Assembly: GCA_031308135.1 (NCBI GenBank)
Contig: JAHLJT010009419.1
Location: forward strand, 37,379,221-37,443,220
Length of the DNA stretch: 64,000 nt
Direction: 5' to 3'
From: Acheta domesticus
Taxonomy: Eukaryota; Arthropoda; Insecta; Orthoptera; Gryllidae
The position numbers and the translations under genes were made by a program. The notes under the pieces were generated by a model. It had not been told where the DNA came from and made no database searches. It saw only the letters and a list, made by a program, of their open reading frames with translations. Every line of letters begins with the position of its first letter. Position 1 is the stretch's first letter. Below, one piece after another: positions 22,396 through 33,599 of this stretch.

Positions 22396-22935
22396 GTATT
22401 GTAGCGTCATGCACGCTCAAACGCGCAGACGGTAGAATTTCACCGGAAGCTGAACAAAGGGCTGGACATCTGGCGTGGTGACGCGCAATGACGCATCGGT
22501 TTTTCCGAGCGCGTAGCGTCGTTCTCAGGTGCTGGGACGGCAACGGTGGCGGGGGAAGACGCCAGGGCGCCTTTAAAAGCCGGGTGACGAACGCCCCACA
22601 CTCTTCTTCTTCTTCTGTTGTTCGAGCTGTGTGAGCAGGAGGCTGTGCGACTAGCACGCGGAGGGGAAGCCGGCATTAGTTTGTCGTCAGTCGTGAGACA
22701 TGTAGGTTTGTCTCGGCAGAGCGGTGCATCACACCGAGGGGAAACGTTTGTTGTTTGGCGGTGTGGTAGCCGCACTGTAATATCACTTCTTGTGGTGGGC
22801 TCTATTTATTTAGTTAGTAGAAGGCAGTGTTATGGTGTTTTACGACTTCGGTCAGTGTTTTTTTATTAATAAACCAACTGTTTATTCTACCCACCCTCGT
22901 CTGTGTTTTAATACATCCGTATGACGCCACAGTAT
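22396..22935 (+). mobile_element. Solo LTR (532 bp) with GTAT target duplication
   Basis: The LTR body is 22400-22931, starting TGTAGCGTCAT and ending ATGACGCCACA (TG...CA with a short inverted repeat), flanked on both sides by GTAT (22396-22399 and 22932-22935). Inside are a TTTAAAAG TATA-like box (about 22570) and AATAAA (22867-22872), both in plus orientation, as expected for U3-R-U5. It is GC-rich relative to its host. It splits the hAT transposase frame just upstream of MPHVDILYNQ. A 4-bp duplication suits Gypsy-type integrases. No internal retroviral region remains, so this is recombined solo-LTR state. Confidence 0.82.
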
Positions 22936-24430
22936 GATGAAAAAAATTAGCCAAAAATTAAAATCTTCATCTTCAAGAGTCTTCAGTAGAGCAGATGCTT
23001 CTCTTATGGTGATATCCCTTGAAGAAACCGATTCCATTTGAACTTGAAAACACTCAATTAAAGCGTCCTTCTTTTCAAATACTGTGTTTACTGTTCTCGA
23101 TTTGAAATTCCATCTTGTTACTCCAGCAGCAGGTATTCTCTTTTCTACATTCTCTAATGCAGTTACTCTTTGCGGGGATCTGGAAAAGAATGCTGGAATT
23201 TATGACAAATTTGCAAAGAAAATTCTTGCTTTGGAGTTCTTTTTAGCTACTCTTTCCATAATGATATTTAATTGGTGAGTGAATAAAATAAGCATTCGGA
23301 TACAATTCTTTGACCCTAGTCTGCTCGCCACTGACAGCGCCACTCCATCACATGAACATCATTATATGTCTGTCCAATTAGTTTCGCATTTTTATCTTTT
23401 AATAGTGCGTTTAATTGTGCGAGAATGTATTCTGAAATTTCCTTTGCTTTCTGTCCATGAGGGTTAAAAAAGCCCTCGAATCTTTCCCTGACATTTTCTT
23501 TTGAGTCAATAGCGTAACACAATAACAAGCTGAAAATCATCCGATTCATCGGTGGTTTCATCAGCCATAACTGATAAAGTCTGACGCATCCAATTCTTCC
23601 AAATTTGTCCCTCTACTTACGAGTACCTCCAACATACATTAAAACGGTTCAGCTTGAATAGTTTGTGATGTGACTTTAAATGAAGAAGCGCTCTCTAAAT
23701 GTTATTTAAACACAGAGTCAAGTTCACTCGTGTATGCAACTAAGTTCATAAATATCCCCCGATTTTCAGACTTGTTACTTTCATCGTGTCCTCTCAGGGT
23801 CAGTTCGTTTGATCCACGGAATCTAATAGTTTATTAATCTACATAGCACCTGGCGATTTTTGCACACTTTATTGTTGTGACGTAGAATGGATTCCTCATT
23901 GGCTTTGCTTAATCTCTGAATTTTCTTAATTTCATCTACTGAACCGAGAAGAGCCAAATCAAGAGATTTATTAACATGCTTTTCCGATTTCTCATGCTTA
24001 TGTATCTTGATAGTAAGTTTGTACAAGTCACACACACCTTTTTCAGTCCACGTCACAGTTGATAGACACGGAAAACAGAAAAGCGCATTTGAGAACTCGG
24101 AACAACACCACCTTTAGTGTTTTTTGTATATTTCCAGAATGAAAGTTCTCGTATATTGATTCTGCCAACTTGTAGCAGGTTGAGATATGTTCAATACTGG
24201 TGTAGGTCTACCGCGAACTTTTATATCGCACTTTTCTTGAAGAGTTGAGCTAAATTTCACAGTTTTTTAATACTGAATAGAATTACTATTCGTATCCATT
24301 ACAAACATGAAAAAATAACACAAAAATACAATATGCAGCACCTCAACTATATCACACATCCGCCAAAATTTTAAAAATCGTCTAAAGGAGCTTCCTCGTT
24401 AGCGGATCATACCGTTCGTCAGCGCCACTG

Positions 24431-24780
24431 TCGTCCGTACCCATGTAAGAGAATCATCAACAGGTTGTTTGCTTACCTCTCTCTGCATAGAGGCTTCTGC
24501 TCCTTTAGTACAGGGGATGGCTGCATTTGTTCTAGTCTTAAGGTTAACCTTCAATACAGGGGCGAAGGGCAAAAGGGATTGGGATTTGAGTCACTGCAAT
24601 CATATATGGGCCAATAACAGCAGGAGACAAGGCAATAGCAACAGTGCTAGTAGCTCTAGCTGAATATCCGGGCTCCAATCATAAGATAGGTCATGAATCT
24701 GCAGTCTTGGTAGCTATAGCTGCTAAATTTCTCCGAAACGCAGGCTCTTTTCTCCACCATCTGCCAGGTTAGTTAGAGTC
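24431..24780. other. Spacer without recognised gene
   Basis: Moderate GC sequence between the hAT element and the next dispersed repeat. No open frame of interest, no terminal repeats seen. Confidence 0.4.
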
Positions 24781-24917
24781 TTATTTTACGCGGCGAGACT
24801 CGAGCCATCAGGCCCACTGTTCCATCTGATGACGCAATTTCACTACGCTCCTTTCACAATCTAGCGGAAAAGAAGGTATTACAGCCGGCGACGAAACAGG
24901 CGATTTAAATTTAGCTT
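24781..24917. repeat. Dispersed repeat R2, copy 1
   Basis: About 140 bp (GGCGAGACTCG...CTAGCGGA...GAAGGTATT...CAGGCGATTT) is recognisably repeated at 55028-55166, inside the first intron of the LRR gene. There is no coding capacity and the ends are not sharply defined. A SINE or MITE fragment is possible. Confidence 0.65.
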
Positions 24918-24939
24918 AGAGGCTTCTTTTGGGCTAGAG

Positions 24940-25525
24940 CAGGGGTTCTCAAACTTTTTAAACGGGGGGCCAGTTCACTGTCCCCCCGTCGGAGGGCCGG
25001 ATTACGAGTATATAGTGCGATTTTTCGAACTCTGCTCTCAAGCCCCTTTGGCCGATCACACGGCATTTCGTGTCTTTCTCGGTCCTGCCGCTAGATGTCG
25101 CATGGTCGCAAGCACTGCTTGATACGGTCGCGATCATGCGATATCTAGCGACATGACGGAGAAAGACTCGAGGTACTGTGACATATTTCATTGTGAAGAC
25201 AGGCCTTGAGAGGCACAGTTAGAAAAATCGCACTATAGTAAAAACAAAAACTATGAACAAATTCTTTTACACACTGCATATATCTTATTTTGAAGTGAAG
25301 AATCAAAACGGTAACGAATACAATATTTAAAAAATAATTCATAAAAAACACTGATGTTTCTGGTGAAAAACATCGTTGTTTTAAAACCGACTTTTTTGCC
25401 ATCCCTAGACACCCAAACACATAAAAAAATGTGCGGATTTAAAGAAAAAAAATTCTTTAAACCATAAAATCCCGACGGGCCGTATAAATGTCCTCGGCGG
25501 GCCGCATGTGGGCTAGAGGTTCTTT
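24940..25525. mobile_element. hAT-type non-autonomous element with nested MITE
   Basis: The left terminus CAGGGGTTCTCAAACTTTTT at 24940 is a well-known terminal motif of a widespread hAT group. It is followed by GGGGGGCCAG and GGAGGGCCGG, and near the right end by GGGCCGTATAAATGT and GGCGGGCCGCATGTGGG. The expected right terminus is missing or degraded after about 25525. MITE copy 3 (25011-25237) interrupts the left part. The internal frames are not a transposase. Confidence 0.7.
25011..25237. mobile_element. TA-flanked MITE, diverged copy 3
   Basis: Ends are TATAGTGCGATTTTTC and AAAATCGCACTATA. The core shares GTCTTTCTCGGTC, GCAAGCACTGCTTGATACGG and CGCGATCATGCG with copies 1 and 2, in the same orientation as copy 2. 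It is shorter and clearly more diverged, so it is an older insertion. It sits inside the 24940-25525 hAT-type element. Confidence 0.8.
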
Positions 25526-26490
25526 TACGAGCAGTAAATCTACAACATGAAAAAGCGGGCTTTACTTTCCCTCCGAAAGAAGGCATACGAAGGATTTTTC
25601 GCCCTTAAAATTCCACGGCTTCGATCGAGTTTGAACCCGCAAACTTGGGCACACTAGCCTGATACGTTAACTGATTCCACCGAACTTGGTCCGCCACGGT
25701 AACTTGGGTATTACCCACCAAATTCTCGTTAGAAGTATATGGTGGCTTGTGCTCCAATGCAGTCGTTACCATACTACCTTCTGAAGAGAAGATTTTCCCT
25801 TCTAGTTGTTTGTTTAATAAAAGTTCCAATTGCTTTTTTAGACAGTCATACTGTTTACTGAAATCTTTCATTTCCATTACGTCAAGTAATACTTATTTCA
25901 ACATCAATTCATTAATTAAGGACAATATTATCATTTTTCTTTTACACCCAAGTTTCCTAGTAGCATATTCCTAGTAGTCTTTTACACCCAAGTTTTACTT
26001 GCAGCGTCCAGGTGAGAATGAGGCAAATGTGAAACCCCTGATTTGGTAGCAACTTAGCGGAACATAACTCACATCTACGGCCTTTATATACTTTCGGAAC
26101 CGGGCACTTCGGGAAATGACTCAGTGCGGATAGCTTGTTTTTGTAGCTCTTGCTACATTTAGTGGAGGTGAAGATTAAGGAAGATATCACAATGTATGTT
26201 GTCGTGATGCTGAACCATGTTATTCAAATCGGTGGCCGTATAGCTATATACTTTCCCGTTTCTGGGCACAGTACGCGCAGATTCTCCCCTCAAAGGGAAT
26301 CCTAATGATTAGCAGTTCCAAGAAAAGGACATCGCCCACCGTGTCTTGATGTTCAAGGGACGCGGCGATGATAAAAAGACATACGTGAACTGGTCCGGCA
26401 CACCGATTTTTGCTCGTTCTGCGCCGGATCGGACACGTCACGAACCACGTGACCACAACGGGCACTTCGTTTGATATGTCAGGGCAGAGG
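25526..26490. other. Gene-free stretch with weak gag-like frame
   Basis: A minus-strand frame at 25605-25877 contains a helical start and ends VPKFAGSNSIEAVEF, reminiscent of retrotransposon Gag N-termini (VPKFxGS). Another minus frame at 25957-26190 has CELCSAKLLPNQGFHIC. Neither is long or convincing enough to call. A short duplication (CTTTTACACCCAAGTTT) occurs at 25940 and 25978. Confidence 0.2.
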
Positions 26491-26726
26491 CTGGCCGCCA
26501 TGTTGCATGGCAAGCGAGAAGTGTTAAAAACCATTTTGAAAGTGGCATGAAGTGACAATTTTCAACTGTAACCAACCAAAATAACACGATGAAGGTGAAG
26601 TACAAATAAAAGACGCAATATTTTCACAAAATGCTTCATATATATGCCTTAATGACTTATTACAAGGTGATAATTTTAGTAACTGTCGGTTTTTAAAATT
26701 ACCGCTAATTTTGTGAGGCAAACTTG
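26491..26726. repeat. Dispersed repeat R1, copy 1
   Basis: Matches 53406-53634 over about 230 bp: CTGGCC-CCAT, then AAGTGTT, CATTTTGAAAGTGG, CAATTTTCAAC, ATGAAGGTG, AAATGCTTCA and TTGTGA-GCAAA. Terminal repeats were not identified. The similarity probably extends somewhat 5' of 26491. Confidence 0.65.
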
Positions 26727-26739
26727 TGCATGAAAATCA

Positions 26740-26886
26740 TTATCTAAAGTCGGATATGTTGCGAAATAGATCATCCATGTCTTCGTTATCATGGGACGCG
26801 CCATCATACGCTCCCGCGTTCGAGACTTCGTCGGTAGTGTCCTCCGCCAGACGACGTTGGCCCCCACCTCTTCCTCCTTTTGATTG
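26740..26886 (-). pseudogene. Orphan coding-like fragment (about 48 codons)
   Basis: The minus frame between an in-frame TGA (26887-26889) and a TAA (26740-26742) has strongly protein-like composition: a glycine/arginine-rich start (GGRGGGQRRLAEDTTDE) and an acidic end (SHDNEDMDDLFRNISDFR). There is no ATG at its start, so it would be a terminal exon or a fragment of a captured or dead gene. I do not recognise the protein. Chance is possible given its length. Confidence 0.25.
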
Positions 26887-26889
26887 TCA

Positions 26890-28097
26890 GGAATTTCCTT
26901 TCCTTAACTAGGCGCTTCCGTTTTAAGGCGCCGGAGACTCGTCTTGGGCATATTCCTCTTGGCTTCACCTCAAGTTGCTCCGAGATGCATTACCGGCGGC
27001 CACCGCGAGGTGATATTGCCGGCTAGCAATGGCAAACCCGTTACAGATTGTTATTACAGCCGTACGGTTGCAGACATGTTATAGAACGTGTCGCTCCTTA
27101 TTGGTGTAGATTTATTAGCATCGCCTACTGCACCGAGGCTATGGGCCGGATCGCCTACCCCACCGAGGATCGCCTACCATCGCCCACCCACCGAGGACAA
27201 TTCGACCGCCATTAGAGGAAGTAAATGAGAAAATGACTAGACATAGGAGCAAAAATTATTTATCTTTTCGGAATCAGTAACTCACAAAATAAGTTTATCT
27301 GTCGAAAAATCGCCACTATTCGCTGTAACGTTACAATAATTTCATTTTAGTTCGTAAGTACGCAGTTAGTGAGAAAATAAAAAGGAATTATTTTTCAAGA
27401 GCCTAATGTTAGGAGGCTTCCGTTTGATGTCCTTAAAGGCGATTGTGAGTTGTGCCATGGAAGGAAGTAGTCTGACTGAACTGTTCGAAACTATATGTGC
27501 AATAAACAGGATGATGAAATATTGTCAGAGCATGCCTTTGCAATGGCTCCAAGAGCTCCTATTTTTGCTTTCCGAACTGTGGACAAAATCCATCGCTAAT
27601 TGCATCTACTTCTCTGCTAAAGTTCATCAGATATAGAAATTTTATTCAGTGTTATTTCCAATGAATGAAACTGAATGTATGAAACAAACGTTTGCAGGTC
27701 AGCTTCGTGATTCTACAGCAAAGTGGTAGATCCAGTGATGCGGAATCGTTATACTTTTGGTTAAGAAGTGCCTTCAGAGGCAATCAGTGATTGGTCTCTC
27801 TCTGCCCAAACTGATGAGCATTGTCTCCTATTTTCATGCTAGACTTTATTTTATTTACTTTCTTTTTGATTTAATTTACTTAAGGTCAAAAAACAGTTAA
27901 AAACTGTGTGACGTACAGAAGTGCAATCTAGGCATCTTTACTTGAGCTCTGAGATCACGTATACATAATCTATCGTCTCCTATATTATTTCACTATTATA
28001 CATACATTTTGCCCCTCTCATACGCAACCAGTCTTTACGCATTTTTAATTATAAAATTTGAACGATTTGTTGAAACAAAAATATAAATATTCGTTTC
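26890..28097. other. Gene-free stretch
   Basis: 27115-27200 contains short imperfect reiterations of CACCGAGG and ATCGCCTACC. A 76-codon plus frame at 27406-27636 has no recognisable domain. No gene or element could be supported. Confidence 0.35.
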
Positions 28098-28290
28098 AAA
28101 TGCACCCGCAATACACGACAACATTATCCAAAATCTATATAGTTAATTAACTCCTTAACGAAGGGCTTGAAAACTTAATATTTTAATGCCAAAGGCCTCA
28201 AAGAAACGGTTTCACACCGTAATCTATAGGATAAGATACTTTTGGACATTCTATTACATTTTTATTCGTCCGGCGCTTATTGATATTATC
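28098..28290. repeat. Dispersed repeat R3, copy 1
   Basis: Resembles 32897-33080 over its length: AATCTATAT-GTTAA, ACGAAG-G, CAAAGAAAC, ACATTCTATTACATTTTT and AATATTA boxes in the same order. The element type is unknown. Confidence 0.55.
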
Positions 28291-28889
28291 CAATATCAAT
28301 TACATTACTCGGCGCTGGGGGCGATCTTTGTTTGCGACGTCACGCTAAGAAGGCTTAGATTTCTCCATCTTATTTGTATGCTTTCTGTGTACCGCGTGGT
28401 TTACGCCGACTGATGAGGTTTATTTGCATGATCATTTTATTCAAGATTATACAAATAAACCTAAATGTTCTCGCAGCAATAATTTGAAGTATTAATAGTG
28501 GCGTGATACCGCTTTTTATGTGTATAGTGTAACCGTTAATTTATCGAATGTAAGTATTGACATTCTTGTTTTAGTGAAAAGTTTGTGATATAACTTACAG
28601 TGCATACGCACTTGGTAAGGTACGGTACCGCATCATATCTACTAATCACTAAACGCTTGTATTATTCTTATTTAAAATCTTTTTGTCAAAAACTTCATTA
28701 TTTGTGCATGTCTTCTGAATTTCAGTGGGAAATGTAGTTATTCAAATTATCGTTTTTCATATTATCGCGGCAAAAAGTATTATTCTTTCATGAAGAACAT
28801 GAGGGTTCAGGGCAGGAATTTATTGCTAATTTACCTTTGAAAATATATTTTATTATATAGGAGCGAATATTTTGTCAACAAAACTCGAA

Positions 28890-30290
28890 AAAAAACTCTC
28901 TTTTCTGTGTTCAAAATTCGACTAAAATATGGTTTAGGATAGAGACCACAGAATTATGAAAACGTGCACAAAATTCACTTCTCCCCATAGCTCGTCATAC
29001 GCAGTTTTAACTGTTTTTTTTGACGTAAATAAATAAAATAAATAAATAAATATTCGTGAAAAGAAAAAAAACAAAGAATAGAGCAATATGGCGTTTATGG
29101 CATCTAATACAGTACATTCATCACTATCTCTAACAAAAGTTTGAAGAAAAAATTTAGTTTTTGATAAAATCTTGTTTCTGTATTTTTTTAATTGCACATA
29201 TTGAACGCAATATTGCGCGAAAATTACTAAAATTTTCAAAGAATGTACAAGATCTTAAAGAACTCACTTTGGAGAGCACATTTTATTTGAAGGAAAAATC
29301 TCTATCTGCAATTTTGTAGTTGGAGAAAGACTCCGAATAAAATTCAAACTTTCGCAATTTTCGAAAATTAAGAGTTGGCCGCGAAAATCGGACCTATGCC
29401 ACCTTAAGTAAGTATATTCTACTCTATTCCTACAAGAAATTTAAAGAAAAAAATTGGAACCTATTTTTTAAATTTAGAAAATGTTAGAACGAGCTTCATG
29501 TAAAGTACCCCCCAAAATTAAAATATATCGGTTTCAAATTCAAGGGGCCACGAGGTCCGCCAGATCGATCGGGGATTTTGGAGAAAATCGGCTGAGCGGT
29601 TGTTCCTTTCGGCAACCGTCGTCGACTCCTTTTTCGTCGTCGTCTCCTTTTTCGTCGTCGTCTCCTCCTCCTTCTTCGTCGTCTCCTCCTCCTTCTTCGT
29701 CGTTTCCTCCTTCTTCGTCGTCTCCTCCTTCTTCTTCGTCGTCTCCTCCTTCTTCTTCTCCTCCTTCTTCGCCTCCTCCTTCTTCTTCGTCGTCTCCTCC
29801 TTCTACGTCGTCTCCTTTTTCTACGTCGTCTTCTTCTTCGTCGTCATTTTCTTCGTCTTCGTCGTTTTCTTCTTCTTCGTTGTCCTCGTTTCTCAGTCTT
29901 TCTCTTCGTCGTTATTGTACTGAAGTTTAATCAACACCACCTACATCTAGTTAGATGGCGTTGATTTAGTTCCCGGCATACTTACCAAGCGGCTAGCCTT
30001 GTTCACAGACAGACGGATGGACGGCCGGACGGCCCGACGGACGTTTTGCTTCTTTTTTTTCTTTTTTTTTTTGTTGTATCAATGACCCACAAAACAGGGA
30101 TTCTGGCTGCATCACGTGTTAGGAGATTTTTTTTCTTAATTTAGCAACTGGATTTATACACTTTTTCGTTACCAGGGCCCTCTAATGAGAGTTTTTCTGC
30201 CTAACATTCGCCGTTTTTTCGCGCAGCATTACATAACTTACTCTTCTTAAGAAGTACCTCCTCAAGCGCGAGAAAGTAAAAATCTTGTGC
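28890..30290 (+). repeat. Modular AT-rich dispersed repeat, block 3
   Basis: A forward copy. It contains AAAATCTTGTTTCTGTATT (29168), TTGCGCGAAAATTACTAAAATTTTC (29213), the TTAAAGTAC/CCCCAAAATT box (29500), AAAATCGGCTGAGCGGTT (29584), GTTCACAGACAGACGGATGG (30001) and the tail CGCGCAGCATTACATAACTT (30221). The expansion at 29617-29920 separates the gcggtt box from the GCTAGC...GTTCACAG box. Confidence 0.75.
29617..29920. repeat. TCG/TCC/TTC pyrimidine-rich simple repeat
   Basis: About 300 bp of TCGTCG, TCCTCC and TTCTTC triplets arranged as CGTCGTCTCCTCCTTCTT-like units. They translate as poly-Ser/Pro on plus, with no biological meaning inferred. It lies inside the dispersed-repeat block 28890-30290. 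Confidence 0.9.
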
Positions 30291-30869
30291 AACTGTTTTC
30301 CTGCCAAACTATCGTTTCATTGGATTACATTATACCGGCACTGTTGTCATACAATGATATCATATCTGCCAGTTTTGTATGTGAGATTTTAATACCCCCG
30401 TTTCCAATCAAATATGGTAAACAGTCACTTTGACACCAGAAAAGGGCTTAGACTTTAAACTACATTCTCACCAAAAATATATTGCATGGAATTATTTATA
30501 GAAATAAATAATATATTGCATCACTCTTTAAAGGAATGAACTCTTATCATGTTTCCTTGGTTAACATATATTTTGTCAGACAACTTTGACATTTAACGAA
30601 ATGTATTTGTTGCCAACATTTATTTTGTTCACATCTATTTACATTGACCACTAGAGTGAGATAAAAACTATGTTTGCTATTGAGATAAACACTATGGCAT
30701 AATATGAATGCATCGTTTTCTTTTTTGAGTTCATGTGTGTATCATGATAACTTATCTCTTCTTACTATTCAAGCAACTCCGGTCATATCCAAGGGCGGAG
30801 TGCCTACGGTGGCAAAATTTTTGAGGGCGGCAAAAATTGAGGATTAAATTCATGTCTATAAATTTGTCT

Positions 30870-30876
30870 ATATAAA

Positions 30877-30925
<49 letters not shown>

Positions 30926-31055
30926 GAGTTGTGTTAGTTGCACCACTTATAACTGAAGAACGACTGAACCAATTTTAATTATCTCTATTTTGTTGGATTC
31001 ATCTCCGTCCCGAATAACAGAATAACTAATAAAAGATCAAAGAAATGCCATCATA
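30870..31055 (+). mobile_element. Helitron-like 5' end fragment with (TA)n
   Basis: TCTATATATA leads into a TA tract (30880-30923). It is followed by TTATAACTGAAGAACGACTG, AACCAATTTTAATTATCTC and GTTGGATTCATCTC. The arrangement TC-TATA tract followed by ACT-GAAGAACG-CTGAACC is familiar from insect Helitron-like 5' ends. The same box recurs at 33146-33205. The 3' part is missing here, truncated near 31055. Confidence 0.45.
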
Positions 31056-31064
31056 TGGCGCTGA

Positions 31065-32890
31065 AGAGTAAACTAGTGGTGCTACAGAATGGCACAGACT
31101 TTCCCGTATTAGACTATTTCCTTGGGTCTTCGCTAGCTATTCGGAATTGCCATATACTCTTTCTTGCCAGCTAACATCTATCACCGCCAAAAGTACATTT
31201 TTTTGTCATTTTCTTAATTTTTCGGTTTCCTATCGGTAGAACGAAAATATTAATTTTAGAATATTAAAGAACACAAAAATCTAGCCCTAAATGGCAATTT
31301 TCTTTCAAAAATTATGTGCCGTTTTAAAGAAAATTGCGTTTTAGCGTTACTAAAAATGCCAGATTTAAAGCTCATTTTCACAGAAAATTTTTGAGTTTTT
31401 AAAATACTTTATTTGAAGTACTTACACTCACAAATATAATAATGTTTACAAATAGCTGGTAATGTGAATATTAAAGATGTGAGAGATCCTTTCAAAAAAT
31501 TACATATGTGTAATTTTTTAAAAAACAAAAAAATAACTCAAAATAAACTTTATGTCATATTAAAGAGTGCCATTAGCACTATTCGATCGAAACGTTTGAA
31601 GAGTTTTTTTTTAGCCATTTATGAGAAAATGGCGTTTGAGCGTTTCTAAAAATGCGGAAATTTGAACTACGTTTTCATAGAAAACGGTTGCTTTTTCGAT
31701 AAATTTTACTTGACATTATTTAAAGCACATGTACTCATAAATATAATAATGTGAACAAAGCGCCGCTAGTGTAAATATTAACGACGTGAGAGACAAGTAA
31801 AAAAAATTACATTTTTTACAATTTTTGAAAAAACAAGAGAATACAGCAATCTGGCGTTTATATCATCTCATAGGGTACATTTAGCACTATCCCTACCAAA
31901 AGTTTATAGAAAAAATTTGGAGCAGTTTTTGAGAAAATCTAGTTTTTGTAATTTATTAAAATTGCACATATTGCGCGCAATATTGCGCGAAAACTACTAA
32001 ATTTTTTAAAACAATGTACATGACCTTTAACAAAGAACTCACTTTGGAGAACACATTTTTTTAAGGAAAACGAATAGAGCAATATGGCGTTTATGCTATC
32101 TAATACAGTACATTCATCACTATCCCTAACAAAAGATTGAAGAAAAAATTTGGTTTTTGAGAAAATATTGTTTCTGTATTTTTTAATTGCACATATTGCA
32201 CGCAATATTGCGCGAAAACTACTAAAATTTTCAAAGAATGTACAAGACCTTAAAGAACTCACTTTGGAGAGCACATTTTATTTGAAGGAAAAATCTCTGT
32301 CTTCAGTTTTGTAGTTGGAGAAAGACGCCGCAAAAAATTAAAACTTTCACAATTTTCGAAAATTCAGAGTTATCCATGAAAATCGGACGTATGCCATGTT
32401 AATAAGTGCATTTTCCTTTACTCATACAAGAAATTTAAAGATAAAATGTGGAGCCGTTTTTCAGAAAATTTTGAAAATGTCCGGGGAGCTTCATGTAAAG
32501 TACCCCCAAATTTTGAAGAATCTTTTTCAAAATCTCAAAGCTCTGACTCGATCCAGATCGACATTTTGAAAGAAAGAAGAAATTTTAAGAAATTTTGGAA
32601 GAAATCGTACGTATGGTTTAGGCGCTAGCAGTGTTCACAGACGGACGGACGTTTTCCTTTCAATTGGTTTTTCGGTATCAAGGACCCCCAAAAGAGAGGT
32701 TCTGGCTACACCACGTGTTAAGGGATTTTTTTTTTTAATTTAGCAACCAGATTTATCCACTTTTTCATTATCACGGCCCGGCAACGAATTTTTTCTGGCG
32801 AAAATTGGCCATTTTTTCGTGCCGCATTACATAACTTTCCCTATACTATATCACTCTGTGTATACGTACGTATACGGGAAAGTAAAAACT
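31065..32890 (+). repeat. Modular AT-rich dispersed repeat, block 4 (most complete copy)
   Basis: Starts GTGGTGCTACAGAATGGCAC then GACTTTCCCGTAT (about 31098) and ends GTATACGGGAAAGTAAAA (about 32873-32890), so ACTTTCCCGTAT is present as an inverted terminal motif. Between are at least four reiterations of a unit of about 200-250 bp with GTTTTTGAGAAAAT followed by a GCG box, including a near tandem duplication (31800-32040 and 32060-32280). Then come the CGATCCAGATCGAC box, GTTCACAGACGGACGGACG (32632), and the ATTTAGCAACCAGATTTATCC and CCGCATTACATAACTTTCCC tail. No coding frame. Confidence 0.75.
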
Positions 32891-32896
32891 ACATAT

Positions 32897-33080
32897 TCAT
32901 GCAAACGCAGCCCGCTACACAGTTCGAATCTATATCGTTAAATAACTCATAAACGAAGCGTTCTAGAGCCTTAAAAACTAAAATGCTTCAAAGAAACATT
33001 TATCACGCCGTATTCTACAGAATGAGATCTTTCTGAACATTCTATTACATTTTTGCTGCTCTGGCACTTCTCAATATTAC
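32897..33080. repeat. Dispersed repeat R3, copy 2
   Basis: Second copy of the sequence at 28098-28290, directly downstream of dispersed-repeat block 4. Confidence 0.55.
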
Positions 33081-33599
33081 CCCACCTGCTCAAAGACGTG
33101 CAGAATCTAAGTAAATAAAACAAAGTTGGGTTAATTAAACCATTTATAACTCAAGAACTACAGGATCAATTTTAATTATCTCCGATTTGTTGGATTCATC
33201 TCTGCCCCCGAATAGCGGAATGATGGGAAAAAATCACAAAAAAAAGTTATACAGAAAAATAATCAAATATATAAAAATCAATTTTTGTTGGTTCGTGCTT
33301 AATGCGCTGCCGTACCGAGCATCCGATTGCGATAACACTTCGTCAACTTATTGCTTGCACTTGTGGGAAGAACATAGACATAGTACAATTTGTAATTCCA
33401 CTAGATGGCGCTGCAGCACAAGATGGCGCTTCAGTTAAATGCAATTCTCATTTCATGTGAGCTTCATTGTTGCTGGGCGTTGCCGTGTGCCGTGGAGCGA
33501 TGTCGAGGAGAACAGGAGGAGCAGGCGGCGCAAGTTGATGAGAGGAAAGGGAAAAAGAATGAGGGACAAAGAGGAGGTAAAAGGGAGGGGGAAATGAGA

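Larger units (their letters stand above)
21599..24430 (-). mobile_element. hAT transposon, TTF zinc-finger/ZMYM1-like, decayed
   Basis: The ends are CAGTGGCG (21599) and CGCCACTG (24430). After removing the solo LTR the element is about 2.3 kb. On the minus strand, in order, there are: a degraded TTF-type zinc-finger region (NALFCFPCL then WTEKGVCDLYKL, about 24130-23970); a transposase core (GFFNPHGQKA, GQTYNDVHVM, QLNIIM; about 23560-23250); a TRWNFKSR motif (about 23110); MPHVDILYNQ (22390); and the C-terminal hAT dimerisation domain (SEPERCFSAM, 21840). Stops and frameshifts separate the pieces, so it is not active. No clean 8-bp target duplication was found at the edges. Confidence 0.85.

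Noticed and set aside
22440..22869. Overlapping Arg/Pro-rich frames on both strands
   Set aside because: They lie wholly within the GC-rich solo LTR and have no recognisable domain; LTR signals explain the sequence better.
25605..26190. Possible retrotransposon Gag fragment
   Set aside because: Only a short VPKFAGS-like motif and one Cys/His cluster; no protease, reverse transcriptase or LTRs adjoin.
29481..29930. Serine-rich 149-codon frame
   Set aside because: Translation of the TCG/TCC/TTC simple repeat inside a dispersed repeat.
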